64,000 bases of DNA from Alphaproteobacteria bacterium (GTDB taxonomy: Bacteria > Pseudomonadota > Alphaproteobacteria > Caulobacterales > Caulobacteraceae): positions 1 to 64,000 of the forward strand of contig JAHJME010000036.1 of assembly GCA_018821435.1 (NCBI GenBank), in the 5' to 3' direction. Both the position numbers and the translations under genes were made by a program. Within the stretch, counting starts at the first letter, position 1. Every line of letters begins with the position of its first letter. The notes below the pieces were generated by a model, which was not told the origin of the DNA, ran no database searches, and was given only the letters and a program-made list of their open reading frames with translations. Below, one piece after another: positions 15,829-23,844 of the stretch.

Positions 15829-18089
15829 GTTCGGTCAACGACTGGGCGGCGCCCAATCCCGTCACGACCAACCGCTCTGGCATCATCGGCAAGCCTGTCG
15901 ACCGCTATGAGGGGCCGCTCAAGGTCACCGGCACGGCGCCCTATGCCTATGAGGTGCAACCGCCGTCGCCGCCGGCGTATGGGGTGATGGTGGGGGCAAG
16001 CATCGCCGTCGGCCGGATCGCCGCCGTCGACACCGCCGAGGCCGAGGCCGCGCCCGGCGTCCTGACCGTCTGGACGCACCTGAACGTCCCCGCGCAGCCC
16101 GCGCGGGGCACCAAGGCCCACCCGCGCAGCACTCAGGGCTCGAAGCCAGCGTTCGAGAGCGACCGGGTGACCTATTGGGGCCAGCCCGTGGCGCTGGTGG
16201 TGGCCGACACGCTGGAGAACGCGGTGGCCGCCTCGCACCTGGTGCGGCTGACCTATGAGGCGGAAACGCCCGACGTGGACTTCCGCGCCCGTCTCGCCGA
16301 CGCGGGCCAGCCGCTCGGGGAGCAGGACATGGAAGTCGGCGACTTCGACGGAGGTTTCGCCGCATCCGCCGTCAAGCTGGACGAGACCTGGGTCACGCCG
16401 ATCCAGAACCACTGCCAGATGGAACCCTGCGCTTCCGTGGTCTGGTGGGAGGGCGACAAGTGCGTGGCCCATACCTCGATCCAGATGGTGAAGCCGGCCC
16501 AGCACGGCCTGGCCGAGACCCTGGGCATCGACCGCGACGCCGTCCACCTGCTGACCCGCTACATCGGCGGCGGCTTCGGCGGCAAGGGCCAGACCTACGA
16601 CGACCTGACCCTGGCGGCCCTGGCCGCGCGGGCCCTGGGGCGGCCGGTGAAGGTGGCCTTCACGCGCCAGCAGATGATGCACGGCACGATTCACCGGCCG
16701 GCGACGGTGATGCGGGTGCGGCTGGGGGCCGAGAAGGACGGGCGGCTGAACGCCTTCTCGATCATGACCTGGACGCACTGCCACAAGGAGGGCTCGTTCA
16801 CGGAGCACGCCTCGAACTTCGCCCGTGCGCTCTACGCCGCGCCAAACCGGCTGACGGGCCACCGGCTGATCAAGCTGGACCTGCCTCACGCCGGGCCGAT
16901 GCGGGCGCCGGGCGAGGCGTCGGGCACCATGAGCCTGGAATGCGCCATGGACGAGCTGGCGGAACAACTCGGCCTGGACCCCGTGGAACTGCGGATCCGC
17001 AACGAGCCGCCGGTCGACCCGGAGAACGGGCGGCCGTTCTCGCAGCGCCAGCTGGTGCGCTGCCTGAAGGAGGGCGCGCAGTTGTTCGGCTGGGACCGGC
17101 GTCTGCCGACGCCCGGTCTGGTGCGCGACGGCCGCTGGCTGGTGGGCATGGGCATGGCCGCCGCGATCCGAGGCAACTTCCTGCTGCCCGCCAAGTGCAG
17201 CTTTTCGGTGGACGCCGATGGCGTGATCACCGTCCGCCAGGGCATGACCGACATCGGCACAGGCACCTACACCGTGCTGGCGCAGATCGCCGCCGAGACC
17301 CTGGGCGTCACCCTGGGCGAGGTGCGGGTGGAGATCGGCGATTCGGAACTGCCGCCCGCGCCCGGCTCCGGCGGGCAATTCGGAGCGGCCTCGGCCGGCT
17401 CGGCGGCGCTGGCGGCGGGAATGAACCTGCGCAGGGCCATCGCCGAACTGGCCACCGGTGATCCGAACTCGCCGCTCTACGGCGACGACCCGACGCTGGT
17501 GACCTTCCAGGACGGCGTCGTCGCCATCGAGAACAAGTCCGAGACGCTGGCGACGCTGATTCGTCGGGCCGCGCCGGCGGGCCTGACGATTGAAGGCGAC
17601 AGCCGCCCGGCGGCCGACATGCGCGAGTGGAGCACCCAGACCTATGGCAGCCACTATTGCGAGGTGGGCGTCGACACGGTCACCGGCGAGGTGCGCGTGC
17701 GCCGGATGCTGGGCGTGTTCGCCGCGGGCCGGATCCTCAACTACAAGACCGCCCGCAGCCAGCTCACCGGCGGGATGATCTGGGGCGTCGGCTCGGCCCT
17801 GACCGAGGGCAATGTCGTGGATCCCCGCTATGGCTCGCTGATCAACCAGGATCTGGCGCAGTACTTGGTGCCCGTGCAGGCCGACATCGGCGAGTTGGAC
17901 GCCATCATGCTGGACGAGGTGGACGACAAGGCCAACCCGATGGGGGTCAAGGGCGTGGGCGAACTGGGTAATTCCGGCGCGGGGGCGGCGGTGGCCAACG
18001 CCATCTACAACGCCTGTGGGGTCCGGGTGCGCGATTACCCGATCACGCCCGACAAGCTCCTGGCCGGGCTCATCGCCAAAGGCCTGTAG
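15825..18089 (+). CDS. paoC: Aldehyde oxidoreductase molybdenum-binding subunit (PaoC-like)
   Basis: The 754-residue catalytic subunit carrying the molybdopterin cofactor. Cofactor motifs GGGFGGKG (about 246-253) and MRAPGE are present, and the catalytic Glu is in GVGELGNSGAG (about E713). With PaoA and PaoB it should oxidise a broad range of aldehydes to acids. PaoD/XdhC-type maturation chaperones are not in the window, so insertion of the cofactor must rely on a gene elsewhere. Confidence 0.93.
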   Translation: MSSVNDWAAPNPVTTNRSGIIGKPVDRYEGPLKVTGTAPYAYEVQPPSPPAYGVMVGASIAVGRIAAVDTAEAEAAPGVLTVWTHLNVPAQPARGTKAHPRSTQGSKPAFESDRVTYWGQPVALVVADTLENAVAASHLVRLTYEAETPDVDFRARLADAGQPLGEQDMEVGDFDGGFAASAVKLDETWVTPIQNHCQMEPCASVVWWEGDKCVAHTSIQMVKPAQHGLAETLGIDRDAVHLLTRYIGGGFGGKGQTYDDLTLAALAARALGRPVKVAFTRQQMMHGTIHRPATVMRVRLGAEKDGRLNAFSIMTWTHCHKEGSFTEHASNFARALYAAPNRLTGHRLIKLDLPHAGPMRAPGEASGTMSLECAMDELAEQLGLDPVELRIRNEPPVDPENGRPFSQRQLVRCLKEGAQLFGWDRRLPTPGLVRDGRWLVGMGMAAAIRGNFLLPAKCSFSVDADGVITVRQGMTDIGTGTYTVLAQIAAETLGVTLGEVRVEIGDSELPPAPGSGGQFGAASAGSAALAAGMNLRRAIAELATGDPNSPLYGDDPTLVTFQDGVVAIENKSETLATLIRRAAPAGLTIEGDSRPAADMREWSTQTYGSHYCEVGVDTVTGEVRVRRMLGVFAAGRILNYKTARSQLTGGMIWGVGSALTEGNVVDPRYGSLINQDLAQYLVPVQADIGELDAIMLDEVDDKANPMGVKGVGELGNSGAGAAVANAIYNACGVRVRDYPITPDKLLAGLIAKGL

Positions 18090-18165
18090 ATCCCTGCCAA
18101 AAACGCAGGACTATTCTGCGCAAACGGTAACTACAAGGCGGCGCAGCTTCGCCTTATCTCCCCTT

Positions 18166-18184
18166 CGCCGACGCAGCGTCGGCG
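18166..18184. other. Short inverted repeat after paoC
   Basis: CGCCGACGC and GCGTCGGCG are exact 9-base reverse complements separated by one base. There is no T-run after it, so it is unlikely to be a simple terminator. It lies about 80 bases after the paoC stop, just upstream of a possible 29-codon frame. A protein-binding site or the base of an RNA hairpin are both possible. Confidence 0.4.
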
Positions 18185-18199
18185 GAAGGACGACAAGCC

Positions 18200-18289
18200 G
18201 TGAAACTTCTACTGGCGATGACGACACTCGCAGGCTCGGTGAGCCTGCTGGTCAGCGACTGGGCCGGCCAAGCCTTTCCGTATCTCTAG
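18200..18289 (+). CDS. Possible 29-residue signal-peptide-like small ORF
   Basis: A GTG-initiated frame with a GGAAGGA ribosome-like site about 12 bases upstream encodes VKLLLAMTTLAGSVSLL followed by a short polar tail ending in FPYL. The hydrophobic run resembles a signal or membrane peptide. It sits alone between paoC and the convergent receiver gene. Evidence is weak: no homologue recognised, start codon not ATG, and spacing longer than ideal. Confidence 0.22.
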   Translation: MKLLLAMTTLAGSVSLLVSDWAGQAFPYL

Positions 18290-18299
18290 AGCTTAGAGT

Positions 18300-18671
18300 C
18301 TAGCGCGCTTTGAGCTCGCCCAGCACGCGCGCCAGATCGCCCTCGCGGAAGGGCTTCTGAAGCACCGGCGAGCCACGATCCACCTCACGAAGACCCGCGT
18401 CGCCGTAACCGGTGGCGAACGCGAACGGGGCGCCCTTGGCCCGCAACAGGTCGGCTAGCGGGAAGATGGGCTGACCGCCCAGGTTCACGTCCAGCACGGC
18501 GCAGTCCAGCTCGGCTCGATTCGCCAGCTCGATCGCTTCGTCCAGCCGCGAGGCAGGCCCCACGACGGTGCAGCCGAGGTCGCTGAGCATGTCCTCGATC
18601 AGCATGGACACCATCATCTCGTCCTCGACGACGAGAACGCGCAGGCCTTGCAGGCTCGCCTGAGTGGTCAT
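18300..18671 (-). CDS. Stand-alone response regulator receiver protein
   Basis: A 123-residue CheY-like receiver with no output domain. The acidic pocket is in VVEDE (about E16-E18), the phospho-acceptor is Asp61 in VLDVNLGG, the switch Thr is in FATGYG, and Lys in LQKPF near the end completes the set. In Alphaproteobacteria this sequence type (LDVNLGG...FATGYG) is usual for receivers partnered with HWE/HisKA2 histidine kinases. No kinase is adjacent, so it is an orphan here. Confidence 0.92.
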   Translation of the reverse strand: MTTQASLQGLRVLVVEDEMMVSMLIEDMLSDLGCTVVGPASRLDEAIELANRAELDCAVLDVNLGGQPIFPLADLLRAKGAPFAFATGYGDAGLREVDRGSPVLQKPFREGDLARVLGELKAR

Positions 18672-18910
18672 TCCATGAACTCCAACACGATCGCCAGCGT
18701 CATCCGGCTTCGGCTATTCACGCTTGTCTAGTTGAACACGCGCTGAATGTCGCGGGGCGTGTGTGACGGTCGCTCGTTGCGTGCATTGTCCCGTCGTCCC
18801 GCGCTCCGGTAATCCGAGTCCAAACGGCGCAAGCTTGGCCTTGGTTCCCTGTGCGGACCGGTCGCATGGGGTGCGACCCCCCGTCTTCGTGCTTTTGAAA
18901 CTACTCGAGC

Positions 18911-18928
18911 CCAGACTCGTACGTCTGG
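18911..18928. promoter_or_regulatory. Inverted repeat just upstream of small ORF
   Basis: CCAGAC-TCGTAC-GTCTGG is an exact 6+6 inverted repeat with a palindromic GTAC at its centre. It ends directly at the first possible ATG (18929) of the following small gene. A second hairpin, GGTCGCA/TGCGACC, lies at 18860-18878. Together they fill the roughly 270-base gap after the receiver gene, where I see no other feature. Operator or leader hairpin are both possible. Confidence 0.4.
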
Positions 18929-18943
18929 ATGAGGGCTGATCCG

Positions 18944-19153
18944 ATGTTCGACTTCACCGTGAGGGCCCGCAGCGGCCACTGGGTTCTCCAGGACGCCGAG
19001 GCCGGCGACCTGGGCGCCTACGACACGCGCGATGAAGCGTTGGCGGCCGCGGGCGACTGGGTCCGGCTGATCGAGATGCCCTGGCCCGTGCTGGTCTGCG
19101 ACGCCGACGGCGAGTGGGACCAAACCGTCGTCGAGCCGACCTGCCTGCACTGA
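18944..19153 (+). CDS. Small conserved-looking protein, paralogue of the 22311 ORF
   Basis: A 69-residue protein starting MFDFTVRARSGHWVL. The pattern F-x-V, a Trp around residue 13, LGxY and DEAL matches the 58-residue protein encoded at 22311 in this window, and recalls small DUF2188-like beta-strand proteins. An upstream in-frame ATG at 18929 would add five residues; neither start has a strong ribosome site. Its function is unknown. Confidence 0.6.
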   Translation: MFDFTVRARSGHWVLQDAEAGDLGAYDTRDEALAAAGDWVRLIEMPWPVLVCDADGEWDQTVVEPTCLH

Positions 19154-19162
19154 TACGTTCTC

Positions 19163-19256
19163 CTCATCCCCGCGCATGCGGGGACCCAGACTTCCTCTCT
19201 TCGCGGTCGACAGCGCACGCCAGCGTAGCCTGGGTCCCCGCATGCGCGAGGATGAG
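19163..19256. repeat. Palindromic repeat, copy 3 (near-perfect)
   Basis: The left arm CTCATCCCCGCGCATGCGGG plus GACCCAG and the right arm CTGGGTCCCCGCATGCGCGA plus GGATGAG are near-exact reverse complements with about 40 bases between. Each arm is itself palindromic (CCCCGC-GCATGC-GGGG). It begins ten bases after the stop of the 69-residue ORF and precedes the promoter region of the UrcA gene. Confidence 0.85.
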
Positions 19257-19348
19257 GGCGGTGAGATGGGCGCGCCCACTGAACATTACGCGCCGTTAAA
19301 GTATTAAGTCCCCGTAATATCCTTAAATCGCTGTCATTACTCCCTATT

Positions 19349-19366
19349 CACGGGTTTTCGCCCGTG
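19349..19366. promoter_or_regulatory. Leader hairpin upstream of the UrcA gene
   Basis: CACGGG-TTTTCG-CCCGTG forms an exact 6-bp stem with a 6-base loop about 70 bases before the UrcA ATG. The DNA just upstream (about 19290-19345) is the most AT-rich stretch locally and likely holds the promoter, including TTAAG and CTTAA half sites 12 bases apart. The role of the hairpin, mRNA stabilising or regulatory, is not known. Confidence 0.35.
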
Positions 19367-19436
19367 CTGCCGAGTATTCGTTTCCTTGCCGGCGGACAAC
19401 ACCGCCGGAGCACAGACCGCTCCGAAGGAAACGACC

Positions 19437-19757
19437 ATGAACAACCTGACCAACCGCATCTCCAGTCTCGCCATGCTGGCCCTGGCCGCGCTCCCCATCG
19501 CATCCCTGCCGGCCTCGGCCCTGGCCGCCCCGGCCGCCGCCGTGAAGGTCGCCGACATCAACCTGCTCAGCCCCGAGGGCATGGCCACCTTCGCCAAGCG
19601 CGCCGACTACGCCGCCCGCGACTACTGCCGTGACGAACGCGCCCTCTCCGCCGCCGCGACCTGCCGCGCCGGCGTGAAGGAAGAACTCTCCGAAAAAGTG
19701 ACGTCGCTCCGCTCGGCCCAGCTCGAGCAGGCGTCCAAGACCTTCGCCGCCCGCTAG
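19437..19757 (+). CDS. UrcA family exported protein
   Basis: A 106-residue protein with a clear Sec signal (SLAMLALAALPIASLPASALA, cleavage near residue 31) and the UrcA pattern KVADINLLSPEGMATFAKR, AARDYCRD and a second Cys in ATCRAG, probably a disulfide pair. UrcA proteins are small periplasmic proteins of unknown role, common in Caulobacterales and Sphingomonadales. The ATG at 19437 follows GAAGGAAACG. Confidence 0.88.
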   Translation: MNNLTNRISSLAMLALAALPIASLPASALAAPAAAVKVADINLLSPEGMATFAKRADYAARDYCRDERALSAAATCRAGVKEELSEKVTSLRSAQLEQASKTFAAR

Positions 19758-19786
19758 CTCTCCCTTCGAAAGCGGACGTGCGAAAG

Positions 19787-19814
19787 GGCCCGCGGCCTCC
19801 CCCAGCCGCGGGCC
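19787..19814. terminator. Hairpin terminator between convergent urcA-like and pirin genes
   Basis: GGCCCGCGGC and GCCGCGGGCC are exact 10-base reverse complements with an 8-base C-rich loop. The stem lies 30 bases after the UrcA stop and 27 bases before the pirin stop, so it could end transcription from both sides. The following T content (TGATCGCTCTTACC) is modest, so termination strength is uncertain. Confidence 0.65.
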
Positions 19815-19841
19815 TGATCGCTCTTACCTAAGGACCGGCAT

Positions 19842-20540
19842 CTAGGCCGCGTCGACCAGGACCACTTCGGAGTCCTCCAGGGCCGTGACCCGCAGGATCT
19901 CCTCGTCCTTCACCGCCGCGCCGTCCCGGGCGCCCAGGCGGACCCCATTGACCTCGACCGCGCCGTGCGCCGCCACCAGATAGGCGTGGCGATCCTTGCC
20001 CAGCACATATTCCGTGGTCTCGCCGGCCTTCAGGGTCGCGCCCGCCACCCGGCCATTCGTCCGGATGGGCAGAGCGTCCAGGTCGCCGGGCACCCCGCTG
20101 GCCAGGGTCACGAACTTCCCGGCCCGATCGCCCTTGGGGAAGGGCTTGGCGCCCCAGCTGGGCGCGCCGCCCCGGTCGGAGGGCTCGATCCAGATCTGGA
20201 ACAGCGTCGTGGGCTCAGACTCCATGTTGTATTCCGCGTGGCGGATGCCGGAGCCCGCGCTCATGACCTGGACGTCGCCGGCTTCGGTGCGGCCTTCGTT
20301 GCCCAAGCTGTCCTTGTGGGTGATCGCGCCCTTCCGGACATAGGTGATGATCTCCATGTCGGCGTGGGGGTGCGGCGGGAAGCCGGAATTGGGAGCGATC
20401 TCGTCGTCGTTCCACACCCGGATCGGGCCCCAGCCCATGTTTTGCGGGTCGTAGTAGTTGGCGAACGAGAAGTGGTGACGGGCCTTGAGCCAGCCGTGGT
20501 CCGCGCCGCCCAGCCGGGCGAAAGGTCGGTGGTCGATCAT
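19842..20540 (-). CDS. Pirin family protein (bicupin)
   Basis: A 232-residue pirin-type bicupin. The iron ligands are in PHPHADMEIITYV (about 56-60), with further His and Glu in GSGIRHAEYN. Pirins include quercetin 2,3-dioxygenase-like enzymes and regulators; the exact activity is not predictable. The ATG at 20540 follows a good AGGGAGA ribosome site; longer upstream frames only run antisense into the next gene. Confidence 0.92.
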   Translation of the reverse strand: MIDHRPFARLGGADHGWLKARHHFSFANYYDPQNMGWGPIRVWNDDEIAPNSGFPPHPHADMEIITYVRKGAITHKDSLGNEGRTEAGDVQVMSAGSGIRHAEYNMESEPTTLFQIWIEPSDRGGAPSWGAKPFPKGDRAGKFVTLASGVPGDLDALPIRTNGRVAGATLKAGETTEYVLGKDRHAYLVAAHGAVEVNGVRLGARDGAAVKDEEILRVTALEDSEVVLVDAA

Positions 20541-20748
20541 CTGAGGTCTCCCTTTGGCGCAGGTCGCCGCGCCGTTCGAGGTGGAAGATAATGATTTCAG
20601 ATCAGCGATAAATCGGTCGGGATGCAGAAGATTATATCCACATGGGAATGAATGGGCGGGAGCTGACGCGCCTCTGTTCGATCCCTTCAGCCTCGGTTCA
20701 TTACGGCGACGCTTCATTGCGCTCACAACCGGCTGCGGAGGCCCCTCG

Positions 20749-21384
20749 ATGATCAAGACGTTTTGCATGACCGCCCTGGCGGCGCTCGCGGTGACAAGCG
20801 CCGCCCAGGCCCAGCCGTTCCGCGGCGGGTCGGCGACGCTGTACGACCAGCCCAACTTCCAGGGCAATTCGGTCACCATCACCCAATCCGCGCCCGACCT
20901 GGGCAAGTGGCGCTTCAACGACCGCGCCCAGAGCGCGCGGTTCGAGGGTCGGTGGCTGATCTGCGAGCACGACAACTTCAAAGGCCGCTGCCAGGAGGTG
21001 AACGGCCCTGTGCCCAATCTCCACACCCTGGGTCTGATGGCGCAGGTGTCGTCGATCGAGCCGGCCGGGCGTCCGGGCGGCGGGCCTGGCGGCGGGCCTG
21101 GCGGTCCTGGCCCCGGACCCGGCGGTCCCGGCCCCGGCTTCCCGGGCGGGCCCGGCGCGCGCGGCATCGACGGAACGACCACCGTGTTCTTCCCGCGCCC
21201 GACCCTGGGCGGCGTGGATGTCGCGGCCGGCGGCCGCGCGGCCGACCAGTACTGCCGCCGGCAGAACCTGGGCTCGGCCGTCTGGTTCGACTCCAGCCAG
21301 CGCGCCAATCAGGCGGTGGGTCCGGACGGCCAGATGATCGGCCGCTCGACCGTCCTTCGCGATCTGCTCTGCCGGAAGTATTGA
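20749..21384 (+). CDS. Exported beta/gamma-crystallin-like protein with Gly/Pro linker
   Basis: A 211-residue secreted protein. A signal peptide (cleavage after AQA, about residue 21) leads into one crystallin-like Greek-key unit (ATLYDQPNFQGNSVTI, RFEGRWLICEHDNFKGRC). A Gly/Pro repeat tract of about 35 residues (GGGPGG/GPGPGG units) follows, then a C-terminal module with DQYCRR and LLCRKY cysteines. A calcium-binding or cell-surface structural role is plausible. It is divergent from pirin across a 208-base AT-richer intergenic region. Confidence 0.8.
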   Translation: MIKTFCMTALAALAVTSAAQAQPFRGGSATLYDQPNFQGNSVTITQSAPDLGKWRFNDRAQSARFEGRWLICEHDNFKGRCQEVNGPVPNLHTLGLMAQVSSIEPAGRPGGGPGGGPGGPGPGPGGPGPGFPGGPGARGIDGTTTVFFPRPTLGGVDVAAGGRAADQYCRRQNLGSAVWFDSSQRANQAVGPDGQMIGRSTVLRDLLCRKY

Positions 21385-21425
21385 CCCGAACCCGAGCGCC
21401 TGCCCCTCTCACCCTCGGATTCGGG
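21385..21425. other. Intergenic hairpin between crystallin-like gene and cyclophilin
   Basis: CCCGAACCCGAG and CTCGGATTCGGG pair at 11 of 12 positions across a 17-base loop. The stem starts right after the TGA of the crystallin-like gene and its 3' arm runs into the ribosome site (GGGAGGGG) of the next gene. Its folding could therefore both stabilise the upstream message and limit translation of the cyclophilin. Confidence 0.45.
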
Positions 21426-21433
21426 AGGGGCGG

Positions 21434-22234
21434 ATGCTTCGGGTGCTTGGAATTTCGATCGCGGCGGTGGGTCTGATGGCGGCGGCGCCGGCCGATTGGC
21501 GGCCGCTGGATCCTGAGAACACGCTGGTCATCGAGAGCACCAAGGGCCGCATCGTCGTCGAACTGCGGCCCGAGTTCGCGCCCAAGGGGGTGGAGCGGAT
21601 CAAGCTGCTGGCGCGCGAAGGCGTCTACAGCGGCCTGCAGTTCCACCGGGTGATCGACGGCTTCGTCGCCCAGACCGGCAATCCCAACAACCGCGACGGC
21701 GGGGTCTCGGTCCATCCGGACCTGGCGCCGGAGTTCAGCTTCCGCGTCGCTCCAGATCTCGCGACCGTCGTCAACGCCCGCAGCGACGCCCGCGAAGGCT
21801 TCGTCGGCGCGACACCGTTCCAGGCGACCTCGGCCGCCGAGCAATCGTCCACCGATCCCAGGTTGCGCGGCTGGGGCGCCTATTGCCCGGGCGTGATGGG
21901 CATGGGCCGCCAGGCCGAGCCGGGTACCGCCAACAGCGAGATCTTCTTCATGCGCGGGCCCGCGCGCCGCCTGGACCACGAGTACACGGTCGTCGGCCGG
22001 GTGGTCTCAGGCTCGCAGGCGGTGAACGCCGTGGCGGTGGGCGAGCCGCCCAAGGTTCCGGACCTGATGCTGAAGGTACGGATGCTGGCCGACATTCCCG
22101 AGGCGGAACGGCCGAAGCTGGAGGTGATGGACACGCGCGGTCCGGCGTTCCAGGCGCGGCTTGCCGCCGCCAAGCGGGAAAAGGGCGCCGCCTTCACGGT
22201 CTGCGACGTGGAGATCCCGATCCGCACACGGTGA
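21434..22234 (+). CDS. Exported cyclophilin-type peptidyl-prolyl isomerase
   Basis: A 266-residue protein with a short signal sequence (MLRVLGISIAAVGLMAAAPA) and a cyclophilin domain (FHRVIDGFVAQTGNPN about 70-85, NSEIFFM, LDHEYTVVGRVVSG). It catalyses Xaa-Pro isomerisation, probably in the periplasm during protein folding. About 60 extra residues at the C-terminus include one Cys (VCDVEIP). A strong ribosome site (GGGAGGGGCGG) precedes the ATG. Confidence 0.92.
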   Translation: MLRVLGISIAAVGLMAAAPADWRPLDPENTLVIESTKGRIVVELRPEFAPKGVERIKLLAREGVYSGLQFHRVIDGFVAQTGNPNNRDGGVSVHPDLAPEFSFRVAPDLATVVNARSDAREGFVGATPFQATSAAEQSSTDPRLRGWGAYCPGVMGMGRQAEPGTANSEIFFMRGPARRLDHEYTVVGRVVSGSQAVNAVAVGEPPKVPDLMLKVRMLADIPEAERPKLEVMDTRGPAFQARLAAAKREKGAAFTVCDVEIPIRTR

Positions 22235-22310
22235 AGCTCCTGCGACGATGCGCCCAATTGTTGGGCACAACCTGAGGCCGTACATCCCCGTCACGGGAAC
22301 AGGTCGCAGT

Positions 22311-22487
22311 ATGCGCTTTGAAGTTGTTGAAGAAGCGGACGAGTGGATCGTCCGCAGCGAGGGGTGCGAACTTGGCCGCTATGCGGACCAGGATGCCGCC
22401 TTGCATGACGTCGCCGAGCGGCTGCGCGAGGCTGACGCATCGGCGCCTGCCGCGCTCTCGATGCGCTATCAGAGCCGCACCGGCTGA
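22311..22487 (+). CDS. Small protein, paralogue of the 18944 ORF
   Basis: A 58-residue protein, MRFEVVEEADEWIV with a following LGRYADQDAAL and a charged helix (RLREAD). The layout F-x-V, Trp, LGxY, DxAL parallels the 69-residue protein at 18944, so both probably belong to one small beta-beta-alpha family, possibly DUF2188-like. Function unknown; no strong ribosome site is visible. Confidence 0.55.
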   Translation: MRFEVVEEADEWIVRSEGCELGRYADQDAALHDVAERLREADASAPAALSMRYQSRTG

Positions 22488-22553
22488 GCTAAGCGCTTGC
22501 CGCGGGCCCGCCGCGCGGGCCACATCGCCTCCGAACTCCGGAGCGCGCCGACC

Positions 22554-23819
22554 TTGAAACTCCTGAAATCACTCAGCGTCCAGGTGCTGATCGCGCTGGC
22601 GGTCGGCCTCGCGGTCGGCGCGGTGGCCGCGGTCTATGGCGGCGACGGCGCGCCCAAGGTGATCGAGGGCGTCGAGGCGTTGGGCGGGCTGTGGCTGAAT
22701 GCACTGCGGATGACCGTGGTGCCGCTGATCTTCGCCGTGCTGGTGACCGGCATCGCCCAGGTCTCCGACGCCGCCGCCACCGGCCGTCTCGCCATGCGCG
22801 CGGTGATCTGGTTCGTAGCTCTTCTGCTGGTCTCCGCCGTGACGTCGGTGCTGCTGGTCAACGGCGTGCTAGCCGTCTGGCCGGTGGGCGAGGCGGCTGC
22901 CACGGCGCTGCGGGCCGGCGCCCAGGCGCCGCCGGCCGGCGTGGCCATCGCCCCGGACTTCGTGGCCTGGGTGAAGAGCCTCGCGCCCTCAAACCCGATC
23001 AAGGCCGCCGCCGAGGACGCGATCCTGCCGGTGGTGGTGTTCGCCGTCTTCACCGGCTTTGCCCTGACGCGGCTGCCGGATGAACGCGGCCGCACCCTGC
23101 TCGAGGTCTTCCAGGCGCTGGGCGAGGCGATGATCATCATCGTGCGCTGGGTGCTGCTGGCCGCGCCGATCGGCGTCTTTGCGCTGGGGCTGGGCGTCGG
23201 ACTGCGCGCCGGCGTCGGCGCGGCGGGGGTGCTGGGCCACTACATCGTCGTCGCCTCGCTGGCCGGCCTGGTGATCGCGATCCTGGCGTATGTGCTGGCC
23301 GTCACGATTGGCCGGGTGCCGCTGGGCCGCTGGGCGCGGGCGACCTCGCCGGTGCTGGCGACGGCGTTCGCCACCCAGTCCTCGCTGGCCTGCCTGCCGG
23401 CGATGATCGAGCGTTCCCGCGACGATCTGGGTGTGCCCCAGCGCATCGCCAACCTGGTGCTGCCCCTGGCGGTGGCCGTGTTCCGGATGACCAGCCCGGC
23501 GGTGAACCTGGCCGTCTGCGTCTTCGTGGCCCACGTCTATGGGCTGCACCCGTCGATGCTGCAGTACGTCGGCGCGGTGTTCGTGGCCCTGGCGGTCAGC
23601 GTCGGATCGGTGGGCCTGCCGGGGCAGGTGTCGTTCATCGTCAGCGTGGCCCCCATCTGCATCGCGCTGGGCCTGCCGATCGAACTGCTGCCGATCCTGC
23701 TGGCGGTGGAGGTGGCGCCCGACATCTTCCGCACCCTTGGCAATGTCAGCGGCGACATGGCGGTGACGGCGATCCTGGCGCGTGACGAACCCCAGGCCGA
23801 GCCGGCTACCCAAGCTTGA
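22554..23819 (+). CDS. Dicarboxylate/amino acid:cation symporter (DAACS family)
   Basis: A 421-residue inner-membrane secondary transporter of the glutamate/C4-dicarboxylate:Na+ or H+ symporter family (GltP/DctA fold). Family hallmarks are ALRMTVVPLIFAVLVTGIAQ, the serine-rich TQSSLACLP hairpin motif, MTSPAVNLAVCVF and the late SVGSVGLPGQVSF re-entrant loop. The TTG start at 22554 has GGAG ten bases upstream; a longer TTG-initiated frame from 22497 is possible but adds only an Arg-rich tail. Confidence 0.88.
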   Translation: MKLLKSLSVQVLIALAVGLAVGAVAAVYGGDGAPKVIEGVEALGGLWLNALRMTVVPLIFAVLVTGIAQVSDAAATGRLAMRAVIWFVALLLVSAVTSVLLVNGVLAVWPVGEAAATALRAGAQAPPAGVAIAPDFVAWVKSLAPSNPIKAAAEDAILPVVVFAVFTGFALTRLPDERGRTLLEVFQALGEAMIIIVRWVLLAAPIGVFALGLGVGLRAGVGAAGVLGHYIVVASLAGLVIAILAYVLAVTIGRVPLGRWARATSPVLATAFATQSSLACLPAMIERSRDDLGVPQRIANLVLPLAVAVFRMTSPAVNLAVCVFVAHVYGLHPSMLQYVGAVFVALAVSVGSVGLPGQVSFIVSVAPICIALGLPIELLPILLAVEVAPDIFRTLGNVSGDMAVTAILARDEPQAEPATQA

Positions 23820-23844
23820 GCGACTCCGGCATGGTCCCCGCCGC

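Noticed and set aside
18860..18878. Rho-independent terminator (GGTCGCA/TGCGACC)
   Set aside because: The hairpin is followed by a C-run and only a distant TTTT, and it lies upstream of, not after, any gene on the plus strand.
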